The notes under the pieces are model-generated. The model ran no database searches and had not been told where the DNA came from. It saw nothing but the letters and a program-made list of their open reading frames with translations. DNA of 64,000 bases from a bacterium (lineage in GTDB: Bacteria > UBP13 > UBA5359). Where the stretch lies: NCBI GenBank assembly GCA_028685295.1, contig JAQUEL010000003.1, positions 13,360 to 77,359 of the forward strand, given 5' to 3'. Position 1 is the first letter of the stretch. The number at the start of each line of letters is the position of its first letter. This document shows positions 36,086-44,805 of this stretch, in pieces. Made by a program: the position numbers and the translations under genes.

Positions 36086-37292
36086 CGGTTCTCTTCCTCT
36101 CCTTTAAAATATCTGCAATTTTTTCCATAATAGACAAAGCAAGGTTATCCTTGCTTGCCTGATCGATACAAATAGGGCCCCTGTTCTTCATAAGCAAAGT
36201 AAACGATCCTGTTTCAGCGCCGAAGCTTGTCGGATCATTGAGAATGATCATATCAAGTCTTTTATCAGCCAGCTTTCGTTGAGCATTCTCCAAATGATTG
36301 GCTGACTCTAGTGCAAAACCGATCAATACACAATTCACCGCGCGTCCTGCAATATCCTTCAAAATATCCGGATTTCGAACCAGGTTAAGGGTCATAACAT
36401 CTTTATCTTTTTTTATCTTGCCTGAAGCACGCACAACCGGCCTGTAATCGGATACGGCAGCAGCCATGATCAAGACATCGGTCGTATCTATTCCGGCACT
36501 GACCTCCCTCTGCATATCCAGAGCGCTCTCTACGCTGATAAGTTCGGCTCCGGCAATTATATCATCGAGGAGTTCATTTACCGGGCCCATTACAAGCCTG
36601 ACCTCAGCCCCCTGCGCCAAGGCTGCACGAGTTAACGAAAAGCCGATCTTGCCGGTGGAAGGATTCGAGATATACCTGACATCGTCCAGCCATTCACGCG
36701 TAGGGCCGGCGGTTATCATTATCCTGACGCCGCTCAATGGCTTATTGGTGACAAGAATTGCGGTTAGCGCCGCTAATATATCCTCCGGCTCTGCCAGTCT
36801 GCCGGTTCCTTGCGCTCCACAGGCCAGAGAGCCCTCTCCGGGATCAATAATTGTCACGCCTCGTCGGCGCAGCAAAGATACGTTGTCCACTACAGCCGGA
36901 CTGCACCACATAGCTGTATTCATAGCAGGAGCAACCGCTATGCGATGTGATGAAAAGGCAAGGGCGGTAGAAGTGACCAGATTGCCGGCCATACCGCACG
37001 CAAGCCCTGCTATAGTGTTAGCCGTCGCCGGTGCCAAAAGGTAAACATCCGCCCACTCAGCCAGCGAGATATGGCTATCACGCCAGGCGCCGTCGGTGAG
37101 AAAATTATCAGTGTAAACCTCATGCCCTGTCAACGCCCTCAACGTATCAATGCCGATAAAATGCTTGCCGGCATCAGTAATCAGGGCCTTTACCTCGGCC
37201 CCTTCCTGCTGTAGCAACCTGATCAGATATGCTGACTTATAAGCCGCAATACTTCCGGTTACTCCAAGCAGCACTCGTTTTCCCTTAAGCAT
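36072..37292 (-). CDS. coaBC: Bifunctional phosphopantothenoylcysteine decarboxylase / synthetase
   Basis: Two steps of coenzyme A synthesis. 406 residues: N-terminal FMN-dependent CoaC domain (GVTGSIAAYKSAYLIR, HISLAEWADVYLLAPATANT, and APAMNTAMW) and a C-terminal CoaB domain from about residue 185 (MITAGPTREWLDDVRYISNPS, AAAVSDYRP, KIKKD). ATG 37292 is preferred, since GGAG precedes it by about 11 nt; ATG 37301 overlaps the rpoZ stop and sits too close to that site, but cannot be excluded. Confidence 0.95.
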   Translation of the reverse strand: MLKGKRVLLGVTGSIAAYKSAYLIRLLQQEGAEVKALITDAGKHFIGIDTLRALTGHEVYTDNFLTDGAWRDSHISLAEWADVYLLAPATANTIAGLACGMAGNLVTSTALAFSSHRIAVAPAMNTAMWCSPAVVDNVSLLRRRGVTIIDPGEGSLACGAQGTGRLAEPEDILAALTAILVTNKPLSGVRIMITAGPTREWLDDVRYISNPSTGKIGFSLTRAALAQGAEVRLVMGPVNELLDDIIAGAELISVESALDMQREVSAGIDTTDVLIMAAAVSDYRPVVRASGKIKKDKDVMTLNLVRNPDILKDIAGRAVNCVLIGFALESANHLENAQRKLADKRLDMIILNDPTSFGAETGSFTLLMKNRGPICIDQASKDNLALSIMEKIADILKERKRTDENN

Positions 37293-37297
37293 ATGGT

Positions 37298-37501
37298 TCA
37301 TTTCTCCGGTTGCGCTTGAATAATCTCAACTTCGCCCTTGATTATTTCATCAAGAGCTATGGTAACAGGCTTGGTTGCCGAGGTTTTAATTATCGGCTCC
37401 TTACCACTGTTTATTTCCCTGGCCCGCTTAGCTACCGCTACTGTCAGCGCATATTTATTTATGCCCATATCCCGTCTTACTTCAACTGGCGAAATCAGCA
37501 T
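37298..37501 (-). CDS. rpoZ: RNA polymerase omega subunit
   Basis: Small assembly subunit of RNA polymerase, 67 residues. The INKYALTVAVAKRAREINSG segment is the conserved omega core that binds beta-prime, and KPVTIALDEIIKGEV follows as usual. It overlaps the gmk end by 7 bp and abuts coaBC, the standard Bacillota arrangement. Confidence 0.93.
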   Translation of the reverse strand: MLISPVEVRRDMGINKYALTVAVAKRAREINSGKEPIIKTSATKPVTIALDEIIKGEVEIIQAQPEK

Positions 37502-38082
37502 TCTTCGTCATCTCTCTTTCGTCGTCTGCTCTCATTTTGTATTATTTCCGCTAATTCACTAACGGTCTTGTCCATAACATCGTTTACAATGATATAATCG
37601 TATGCGGAGGATACCGCTATCTCTCTGTCAGCCTCTATTAATCGGCGTTCAATTGCCTGTCTGTTTTCCGTTCCCCGCTCTGTCAATCGACGGACCAATT
37701 CGGCGCGCGATGGAGGAACAAGAAAGATTGTCAAGGCATCGGAAACGGCGCCGGCTACCTTTTCAGCTCCCTGTACATCAATAACCAAAACAACATCTCT
37801 GCCCTCACCACGCAAACGCATAACCTCATCCGCAGGCGTACCGTAATAGTTGGCATGAACAGAGGCCCATTCCAGAAAACGGTTCTCGGCTATCATCTGT
37901 TCAAAGCGTTTCCGCTCAACAAAAATATAATCTCGCCCGTTGATCTCTCCTTCGCGCATAGGCCTGGTAGTAACAGAAATGCTTTTTCGGAGATCTGGAA
38001 GGCGTTTATTCAGCTCTTTAAAAACCGTATCCTTACCTACACCGGAAGGACCGGAAATAATAATCAGCAGTCCTTCTTTCAA
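37495..38082 (-). CDS. gmk: Guanylate kinase
   Basis: Phosphorylates GMP/dGMP to GDP. 195 residues: P-loop SGPSGVGKDTVF, SVTTRPMREGEINGRDYIFV for GMP binding, and the EWASVHANYYGTP lid. A basic/acidic tail (RRRKRDDEEC) extends the C-terminus. The start is TTG at 38082, with GAGG 7-8 nt upstream. First gene of a long translation-related operon, behind an extended -10 promoter with a perfect palindrome. Confidence 0.95.
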   Translation of the reverse strand: MKEGLLIIISGPSGVGKDTVFKELNKRLPDLRKSISVTTRPMREGEINGRDYIFVERKRFEQMIAENRFLEWASVHANYYGTPADEVMRLRGEGRDVVLVIDVQGAEKVAGAVSDALTIFLVPPSRAELVRRLTERGTENRQAIERRLIEADREIAVSSAYDYIIVNDVMDKTVSELAEIIQNESRRRKRDDEEC

Positions 38083-38180
38083 AATGTTTCCTCACATAAC
38101 CTCTCAAGCGGAATTTAGAAGCTGGTAGCTAGAGAAACCTGAGAGCACTTCTTAGCTCTGCTTACGGCTACTCCGCTTCG

Positions 38181-38210
38181 TCCTGTTGTTCGGCTAGCCG
38201 AACAACAGGA
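38181..38210. repeat. 30-bp perfect palindrome at gmk promoter
   Basis: Two 15-bp arms without a loop (left arm TCCTGTTGTTCGGCT). On the minus strand it begins 4 bp after the -10 box, so it covers the predicted transcription start. Its position fits an operator or a leader stem; there is no T-run. Confidence 0.8.
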
Positions 38211-38213
38211 CAT

Positions 38214-38222
38214 ATTATATCA
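38214..38222 (-). promoter_or_regulatory. Extended -10 promoter of the gmk operon
   Basis: TGA-TATAAT on the minus strand (38222-38214) is a consensus extended -10. No convincing -35 is seen 16-18 bp upstream, which is tolerated with an extended -10. Transcription would start near 38207, inside the palindrome. Confidence 0.65.
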
Positions 38223-38349
38223 CAAGCCATTGCTAACAGCTAATAAATTTCCACCGGTGCATATATTATCTTGAGGAAGGCTTTCTATTTTCTGAAATCC
38301 TATTCTCTACCCTCGGTGCCCGGACCTACAAACGGCCCGGCATTCGATA

Positions 38350-40539
38350 TCACGCATCCAAACGATGTACGCTGATTACATCTTTAATACCCATTAGGTG
38401 ATCGATAGCTTTATTAAGCTCCGTAAGATGTTCAACTTTAAGAAGGATATCTATCTTAACCCTGCCGTCACGATTCCTATTGCGTACGTTAAGGGCACTT
38501 ATCATCAAGCGTTGTTCACTCATAGCGCCTGCAATGTCCAATAGCAATCCCCCGCGGTCAAAGGCCTGCAGTTCAATTGCTGCAATACGATTATGCGTAT
38601 TTTCCTCTTCCCATGATACATGCAGAACCCTATCATCATCTCTTTGCATTAAATTTATTATGTTGGGGCAATTGTCACGATGAATGGTTACCCCGCGCCC
38701 CCTTGTGACATAACCGGTAATTTCATCTCCCGGCAACGGGTTGCAGCATCTGGCGTAACGCACCAGTATGCGATCCACTCCCTTGACCCGTACTCCTGTT
38801 CTACCATTATGTGCTGTGGGCTTCTTCGGGCTTTCGGTTTCACCACTCAATTTGGCAATAATTTCATTATCGGTGGGACGTTCCTTGATCTCCTCGCGTA
38901 GCTTATTAATAACCGCCTGAGGAGTCAACTCACCATACCCCAAAGCAGCAATTAAATCATCAGGCGTCTGATAATTGAATCTGGTCGTTACCTTGCCGAT
39001 GGCTTCTCCCTTAATGTAGGCGGGATTAAGGCTGGCTTTAGCGATCTCTCTTTCCAACAGAATGCGCCCACGCTCGATATTGGCTTCACGACGCTCCTTC
39101 TTCAGCCATTGTCTGATTCTGTTTCTGGCCTGCGAAGTCTTGATAAAGCTCAACCAATCCAGATTGGGCCCGCAAGCCGTCTTGCTGGTAATGATTTCAA
39201 CGATATCGCCGTTCTTGAGCTGATAATCCAAAGGTACAATACGTCCGTTTACTTTCGATCCGGCACAGCGGTTTCCGATATCCGTATGAATTCTATAAGC
39301 AAAATCCACCGGCGATGCGCCACGTGGAAGGACAAGAACATCTCCGTTAGGAGTGAAAACAAAGACTTCATCACTGAATAGATCGTAACGCAGCATCTCC
39401 ATGAACTCACCGGCATCGCGCGAATCAGACTGCCATTCCAACATCTGCCTGAGCCAGGAGAGCTTCTCCTCATAATCTGTGGTGGTTCCCACGCCCTGTT
39501 TATACTTCCAATGTGCCGCTACGCCATATTCGGCTGTACGATGCATCTCCCAGGTGCGTATTTGCACCTCCAACGGACCACCATTAGGGCCGATAACTTT
39601 GGTGTGCAACGATTGATACATATTGCTTTTAGGCATAGCTATATAATCCGTAAACATCTCTGGTATGGGCTTCCAAAGGGTGTGGACGATTCCCAATACA
39701 GCATAGCAATCCTTGACACTGTCAACGATGATTCTTAAGGCTGTCAGATCGTAAATCTGGCTGAATTCCAGGTTTTGCTTCTTCATCTTCTGATAAATAG
39801 AGTAAAAATGCTTCGGCCTTCCGCTGATAGCTCCCCTGATATCTATTTCATCCAGCTTTTTCTGTAATGAATCGATACAAAACTGGATATCTGCCTCTCT
39901 TTCTCTTCTCTTTCTGGCAATCCTGGAAACTATATCTCTGTAGACCTCAGGCTCAAGATAGCGTAAAGAGAGATCCTCCAGCTCCCACTTTAACTTTCCT
40001 ACACCCAGACGATGAGCTAAAGGAGCATATATATCCAGTGTCTCTCTGGCAATCTCCTGCTGCTTGTCAGCCGGCATGGATGTCAGCGTTCTCATGTTAT
40101 GCAATCTATCTGCCAGCTTAATGATTACTACCCGGATATCCTGTGCCATGGCCAGAAACATTTTACGCAGGTTCTCAGCCTGTCGCTCCAGCTTATTCTT
40201 GAATTTAAGCTGATTCAGCTTGGTCATACCCTCAATAAGTGCGGTTATTTCCTCGCCGAAGGTAACTCTTATCTGTATCAGCCTGACAGGCGTATCCTCA
40301 ACCACATCATGTAGTAATGCAGCGGCAACCGTATAGACATCCATCTCGATATCGGTCAGAATATTGGCAACTTCAAGTGGATGGGTGATAAAGAAATCCC
40401 CGGACACACGATACTGACCGATATGAGCTTGGCAGGCAAAATCATATGCACGTTTGAGCAATTCTATATCCGCATCCGGTTGATAGCGTATCAGCTTTTG
40501 GCTGATAGTGTCCAAATCAGCGGGCGGCATCTTACTCAC
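38350..40539 (-). CDS. relA: Bifunctional (p)ppGpp synthetase/hydrolase (RelA/SpoT)
   Basis: Makes and degrades the stringent-response alarmone. 729 residues: HD hydrolase domain (ITHPLEVANIL and LLHDVVEDTPV intact, so hydrolase is probably active), synthetase domain (YDLTALRIIVDS, YIAMPKSNMYQSLHT), TGS domain (VFTPNGDVLVLPRGASPVDF), and C-terminal zinc-finger/ACT region (ARCCNPLPGDEI). I chose GTG at 40539, which overlaps the recJ stop and has GGGAG about 10 nt upstream; ATG 40530 is an alternative. Confidence 0.95.
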   Translation of the reverse strand: MSKMPPADLDTISQKLIRYQPDADIELLKRAYDFACQAHIGQYRVSGDFFITHPLEVANILTDIEMDVYTVAAALLHDVVEDTPVRLIQIRVTFGEEITALIEGMTKLNQLKFKNKLERQAENLRKMFLAMAQDIRVVIIKLADRLHNMRTLTSMPADKQQEIARETLDIYAPLAHRLGVGKLKWELEDLSLRYLEPEVYRDIVSRIARKRREREADIQFCIDSLQKKLDEIDIRGAISGRPKHFYSIYQKMKKQNLEFSQIYDLTALRIIVDSVKDCYAVLGIVHTLWKPIPEMFTDYIAMPKSNMYQSLHTKVIGPNGGPLEVQIRTWEMHRTAEYGVAAHWKYKQGVGTTTDYEEKLSWLRQMLEWQSDSRDAGEFMEMLRYDLFSDEVFVFTPNGDVLVLPRGASPVDFAYRIHTDIGNRCAGSKVNGRIVPLDYQLKNGDIVEIITSKTACGPNLDWLSFIKTSQARNRIRQWLKKERREANIERGRILLEREIAKASLNPAYIKGEAIGKVTTRFNYQTPDDLIAALGYGELTPQAVINKLREEIKERPTDNEIIAKLSGETESPKKPTAHNGRTGVRVKGVDRILVRYARCCNPLPGDEITGYVTRGRGVTIHRDNCPNIINLMQRDDDRVLHVSWEEENTHNRIAAIELQAFDRGGLLLDIAGAMSEQRLMISALNVRNRNRDGRVKIDILLKVEHLTELNKAIDHLMGIKDVISVHRLDA

Positions 40540-42253
40540 AACAAATAAACTCCCTCTTCTCCTGGTACAGATCATAATCCCGCACGTTCATTTGCAAACT
40601 TTTTCTGCCCTGCCAGGTATTTTCCTCTAACGTATATACGATATCATATTTAACGCCTTTTTTAAAAGAGGATATATCAGCGCCGCGGCCGAATGCTATG
40701 GCATCCGTCACACCTTCGCCGCAGGCTATCCGCATTTTGAGATGCGCACCGCTCTTTCCCACCACTGAGGCTTTAGTAACGGCTACATCCCGGGCAATGA
40801 ACACAGGCTGCTCAGCCTCCGGCCCGAAGGGAGATAGATGTTCCAGTTCATTCAGCAGAGCAAATGAAAATTCATGCGGCTGCAAAACGGCATCTATGTG
40901 AAGCCTGGGGCGCGGGACGGCGGTAATGTAAGCTTCCAATGCCGCTCTGTTGATCGCTTCATCAAAATCCGGCAGGGCGGATGCAGCCAGCGTCAGGCCG
41001 GCGGCAGCCGTATGGCCGCCGTATCGAAGTAAATATGCTGAAGCAGCATCCATCAGCCTCAGAATATCCATGCCTTCTACCCCTCTGGCAGAGCCGTGCC
41101 CTTCGTCACCCTCCATGGAGATGACGATAGCCGGGCGGCCGTACAATTCAGTCAATCGGCAGGCGACTATTCCCAGAACACCCTTATGCCAGCCTGCACC
41201 CGCAGCCACAATCACCTGCCTGTCTGAATAATCCTGTGCATTTACAATTTCCGCCAGTACAGCCTCCTCTTCATTGCGACGTTTGGTATTGAACAGCTCC
41301 AGCTTACGTGCAATGGCATGGGCCTCCTCACGGTTTTCCGTCAATAAAAGACGTGCGCTCCAAAGTGCATTATCCATTCTCCCGGCGGCATTCAACCGAG
41401 GAGCTAGAATAAATGCCAGCTGCCTTTCATCGATAGCATCGGGTTCCAATCGGCAAACGGAAAGAAATTCCCGAATACCACTTCTGCCGCAACTACGTAT
41501 GACGTCCATACCCAGGCTGGCCAGTATGCGGTTCTCACCGGTTAAAGGAACGATATCGGCAATCGTTCCCAGGCAGACCAGATCCAGTTGCGACCGGATC
41601 AGCTCCTCCGGCAATCCCAGCGCATAACAGAGTCCCCAGGCCAGCCGGAAGGCGACACCCACTCCGGCCAAAGAGAGAAGTCTCTCATCTCCGGGATTCA
41701 GCCGTGGGTTGATGATTGCCTCGGCTTCCGGCGGCCGGCATGTCGGAGTATGATGATCGGTAATAATGACTTTCATGCCCAGGCTTCGCGCATACTCCAC
41801 GGCCGCATGATCGGAGGTACCGCAATCAACGGTGATAATAGTGCCGATGCCGCGTTCAAATGCCTTATCGATAATGGCCCTATGTAAACCGTAGCCTTCA
41901 CTTAAGCGGTTGGGCACATAGTAGCCGGCATCGAATCCTGCCGCAGTCAGAATACTGTATAAGAGAACGGTGGCTGTTATGCCATCTACATCGTAATCAC
42001 CGTAGACCAGGAAGCGGTCTCCGGCCGCAGCCGCATCAATTATCTGTACTGTCGCTTCCGCAACCCCCGGCAAGTTATCCGGTGGCAAGAGATGCTTGAA
42101 TTGCGGATGCAGGTATGCAACCACATGGTCAGGCATCTTTACTCCTCTCAATAGCAGAAGGCGAGCTATAAGCGGTGAAAGACCGGCGGCTTCGGCCAAA
42201 CCGTTGATATCCGTATCATCTATTTGTATATAATCCCATTCAGCCCTACGCAA
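40532..42253 (-). CDS. recJ: Single-stranded-DNA exonuclease RecJ
   Basis: 5'-3' ssDNA exonuclease for recombination and mismatch repair. 573 residues, the compact form: DHH-family motifs VYGDYDVDGITATVLLY, TVDCGTSDHAAVEYA, TDHHTP, and the DHHA1 region with GYGGHTAAAG-like RYGGHTAAAGLTL, then an OB fold. The start is TTG at 42253 with AGGA upstream. It follows the secDF terminator. Confidence 0.94.
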   Translation of the reverse strand: MRRAEWDYIQIDDTDINGLAEAAGLSPLIARLLLLRGVKMPDHVVAYLHPQFKHLLPPDNLPGVAEATVQIIDAAAAGDRFLVYGDYDVDGITATVLLYSILTAAGFDAGYYVPNRLSEGYGLHRAIIDKAFERGIGTIITVDCGTSDHAAVEYARSLGMKVIITDHHTPTCRPPEAEAIINPRLNPGDERLLSLAGVGVAFRLAWGLCYALGLPEELIRSQLDLVCLGTIADIVPLTGENRILASLGMDVIRSCGRSGIREFLSVCRLEPDAIDERQLAFILAPRLNAAGRMDNALWSARLLLTENREEAHAIARKLELFNTKRRNEEEAVLAEIVNAQDYSDRQVIVAAGAGWHKGVLGIVACRLTELYGRPAIVISMEGDEGHGSARGVEGMDILRLMDAASAYLLRYGGHTAAAGLTLAASALPDFDEAINRAALEAYITAVPRPRLHIDAVLQPHEFSFALLNELEHLSPFGPEAEQPVFIARDVAVTKASVVGKSGAHLKMRIACGEGVTDAIAFGRGADISSFKKGVKYDIVYTLEENTWQGRKSLQMNVRDYDLYQEKREFICCE

Positions 42254-42265
42254 TTTATTTTCCTA

Positions 42266-42297
42266 AGTAAAAGGCCCCCTCTAGCAGGCGGGCCTTC
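42266..42297 (-). terminator. Terminator after secF
   Basis: On the minus strand AAGGCCC and GGGCCTT pair around a 12-nt loop, followed by a TTTTACTT run, 17 bp after the secF stop and just before recJ. Confidence 0.7.
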
Positions 42298-42313
42298 TCA
42301 TTATGCTCTTCTT

Positions 42314-43357
42314 TTAGCGCCTTTTCTTTTTTGACCGGCGCTTGGTAACGGCTGCAGATATGCCGGCAGAGGCTAGCTCCGCAGGCTCTTTTACGCTGCA
42401 AGTTACAGCCGCTGCATCATTATTATAATCGGTCTCCAGCCGGGCTGGCTTCCCCTTCCTCTTGCCATCCTCCTTCAATCGCATGGAAACGAGCAGCTGA
42501 CTGGAGATGAAGATGGAAGAGTAGCATCCGGTTGTAATACCCACAAACAGAGCTAGAGCGAAGGTATGTATGGTTGCGCCTCCAAAAAGAAAGAGTGCCA
42601 TTATAGTAAGCTCGGTTGTCAGCACGGTGAAGACTGATCTTGTCAATGTCTGATTTATGCTTGAATTGACTAGCTGTCTGAAGTCACTCTTCTTATCAAG
42701 GCGTGTATTCTCTCTGAGACGATCGAAGATCACAATAGTATCATTGATGGAATATCCTACCACCGTCAGAATACAGGGCACCAGAAAGCTATTTATGTCT
42801 ATCCTGGTTATAGCAAAGAAGCCCAGCAATATCAGCACGTCGTGAAGCAAGCCTGCTATAGCAGATATAGCATATTTGAAGTCATATCTTATGGTGACGA
42901 AAAGCAGAATACCGAACAGGCCGATGCAAAGAGCTATAAGCGCATTAACCTGCAATTCCTTACCGATACTCGGTCCTACCATATCCACATTTACATCTTG
43001 CGGCTTTACGCCATAATCCTTGCTCAGGATATCGACGATACTGCGGCTGAACTCTTCACCGGATTTCTGTTGTGTGGTAATAATAAGCTCATTCTGTGAG
43101 CGCTTCAAGGATTCTCTGGGCAACGACAGGCTGCTCAGCTTTGAAGCAACATCATCAACGGTGAACTGCACCGGCATCTTCACCCTGACCTCAGTGCCGC
43201 CGGTGAAATCTATTCCCAGCTTTAAAGGAGCTTTTATCTGAGGATTTATATAGTTCATGACCATGGCGATAAACCCCGCCAGGATCAAGACAGCCGATAT
43301 GGTATACCATATCTTTCTGCTGCGTACAAAATCGAACTGGTATCTCATAGCAGACAT
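42314..43357 (-). CDS. secF: Protein translocase subunit SecF
   Basis: RND-like partner of SecD that drives export by the proton gradient. 347 residues, six membrane segments: GIDFTGGTEVRVKM in the first periplasmic loop, VGYSINDTIVIFDRLRENTR in helix 4-5, and a Lys/Arg-rich cytoplasmic tail longer than usual (ending KKRR). Starts at 43357 and 43348 (AGGAG 11 nt upstream) are both possible. It lies 5 bp after secD. Confidence 0.94.
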   Translation of the reverse strand: MSAMRYQFDFVRSRKIWYTISAVLILAGFIAMVMNYINPQIKAPLKLGIDFTGGTEVRVKMPVQFTVDDVASKLSSLSLPRESLKRSQNELIITTQQKSGEEFSRSIVDILSKDYGVKPQDVNVDMVGPSIGKELQVNALIALCIGLFGILLFVTIRYDFKYAISAIAGLLHDVLILLGFFAITRIDINSFLVPCILTVVGYSINDTIVIFDRLRENTRLDKKSDFRQLVNSSINQTLTRSVFTVLTTELTIMALFLFGGATIHTFALALFVGITTGCYSSIFISSQLLVSMRLKEDGKRKGKPARLETDYNNDAAAVTCSVKEPAELASAGISAAVTKRRSKKKRR

Positions 43358-43362
43358 CTCTC

Positions 43363-44679
43363 CTATATTCTGAAGTACAAGTTCTTCTCTCTCACTCTTT
43401 TAAGAGAGGAGAACAGGTCGATAAAATATCTGGTTACGACTATAGCCGTAAACATGCTGACCAAAATACCCAGGCTAAGTGTAACGGCAAAACCCTTGAT
43501 CGGACCGGTGCCCCAGATAAAGAGCACTACGGCCGCTATCAGCGTCGTTACATTTGAATCAAGAATAGTGGTAAATGCACGCTTGAAGCCGGCATTCACA
43601 GCCGAACGGAGCGCCTTACCCGTTCTTAACTCTTCTCTTATCCTCTCAAAAATAATAATATTGGCATCGACAGCCATACCTACGGAGAGAATAATACCGG
43701 CTATACCGGGCAAGGTCAGCGTGGCATGCAGCCCCGCCATAATTGCCATCACCAGCAAAGTATAAACAATGAGAGCCAGATTGGCCAGCAGGCCCGGTAC
43801 GGTGTAATAAGTCAACATAAAGAGCGCTACGGCCGCTATGCCGATAATAGCAGCAGTCTTGCTCTTGGAGATCGATTCCTGTCCAAGGGTGGGACCTATG
43901 GTCCTATTTTCCACTATCTCTACAGGGACAGGGAGTGAGCCTCCCTTGAGCAGAACAGCCAGGTCCTGAGCCTCTTCGAGGGTTTTGAAACCTCCGCTTA
44001 TCTGACCGCGACCCTCGGTAATAGGTTCGTTCACGTTGGGAGCAGAGATAATCTTGTTATCCAGAACTATCGCCAGCGTTTCACCAACATTCCTGGTAGT
44101 GAAATCCCTAAACTTCTTTGCCCCTTCTTTATCAAGAGCGAAGGAAACAATCGGGTTGCCGTTCTGGTCAAACTGGGCCGATATCTGCTTGCGCTGCAAA
44201 TTGCCGCCTGTTATAACCGGTGGGGAATCCTGCAGCACCTGCGCCAGGGGAACTTCCTTGCCGTCGTCCATGAACTTGTAGACGACCTGTCCGGAATCAT
44301 CAGTGTAGAACTGCATCTTATTCTTCCATTCGGACGGTATATGCCTGAACTCCATCATGGCCAGGGTTTGCAGCATATCGGCAGCCTTCCGAGCATCCTT
44401 GATGCCGGGCAACTCGACGATCAGGTCTCTGTTTCCCTTGACCTGCAGCAACGGCTCGGTAATGCCCAGCCCGTCAACTCTGTTGCGCATGACCTCCTTG
44501 ACATCTCTGACGACATTGGCATCCACTTTAAGGTTCTCCGTATCCTTAAGCTGAAGAACAAGCCTGGTGCCGCCCTTCAGATCAAGACCGTAATTCAACG
44601 GTATAGTGGAGATGAAATATGCTGACAGGGCAACAATGGCCATCAGCATCAGCGCTTTTGCAGGGCTTTTGAACTTCAT
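43363..44679 (-). CDS. secD: Protein translocase subunit SecD
   Basis: Export-driving membrane protein, 438 residues. N-terminal helix, then GLDLKGGTRLVLQL, the P1 periplasmic domain (MRNRVDGLGITEPLLQVKG), and six-helix RND core with GMAVDANIIIFERIREEL. I chose ATG at 44679, preceded by GGGGGAGG; a longer TTG frame contains that site. Preceded by a strong promoter rather than by yajC, which is usual between tgt and secD. Confidence 0.95.
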   Translation of the reverse strand: MKFKSPAKALMLMAIVALSAYFISTIPLNYGLDLKGGTRLVLQLKDTENLKVDANVVRDVKEVMRNRVDGLGITEPLLQVKGNRDLIVELPGIKDARKAADMLQTLAMMEFRHIPSEWKNKMQFYTDDSGQVVYKFMDDGKEVPLAQVLQDSPPVITGGNLQRKQISAQFDQNGNPIVSFALDKEGAKKFRDFTTRNVGETLAIVLDNKIISAPNVNEPITEGRGQISGGFKTLEEAQDLAVLLKGGSLPVPVEIVENRTIGPTLGQESISKSKTAAIIGIAAVALFMLTYYTVPGLLANLALIVYTLLVMAIMAGLHATLTLPGIAGIILSVGMAVDANIIIFERIREELRTGKALRSAVNAGFKRAFTTILDSNVTTLIAAVVLFIWGTGPIKGFAVTLSLGILVSMFTAIVVTRYFIDLFSSLKRVREKNLYFRI

Positions 44680-44711
44680 GCGAATCCTCCCCCGTGTCAA
44701 TAACTTGTATG

Positions 44712-44741
44712 ATTATATTATGCCTCACATGGGACTGTCAA
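44712..44741 (-). promoter_or_regulatory. Promoter of secDF
   Basis: TTGACA (44741-44736), an 18-bp spacer and consensus TATAAT (44717-44712), 33 bp before the secD start. A short GGGCTTATAAAGCC-like stem near 44751-44764 could end the tgt transcript. Confidence 0.85.
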
Positions 44742-44805
44742 TAAAACTTGGGCTTATAAAGCCGATTTCCGGCAGTAATAATGGATACTCCTTGCTAGAT
44801 CAAGC

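Noticed and set aside
38181-38210. Palindrome as terminator of relA
   Set aside because: There is no T-run on the minus strand, and it lies downstream of the -10 box of the next operon, about 140 bp past the relA stop.
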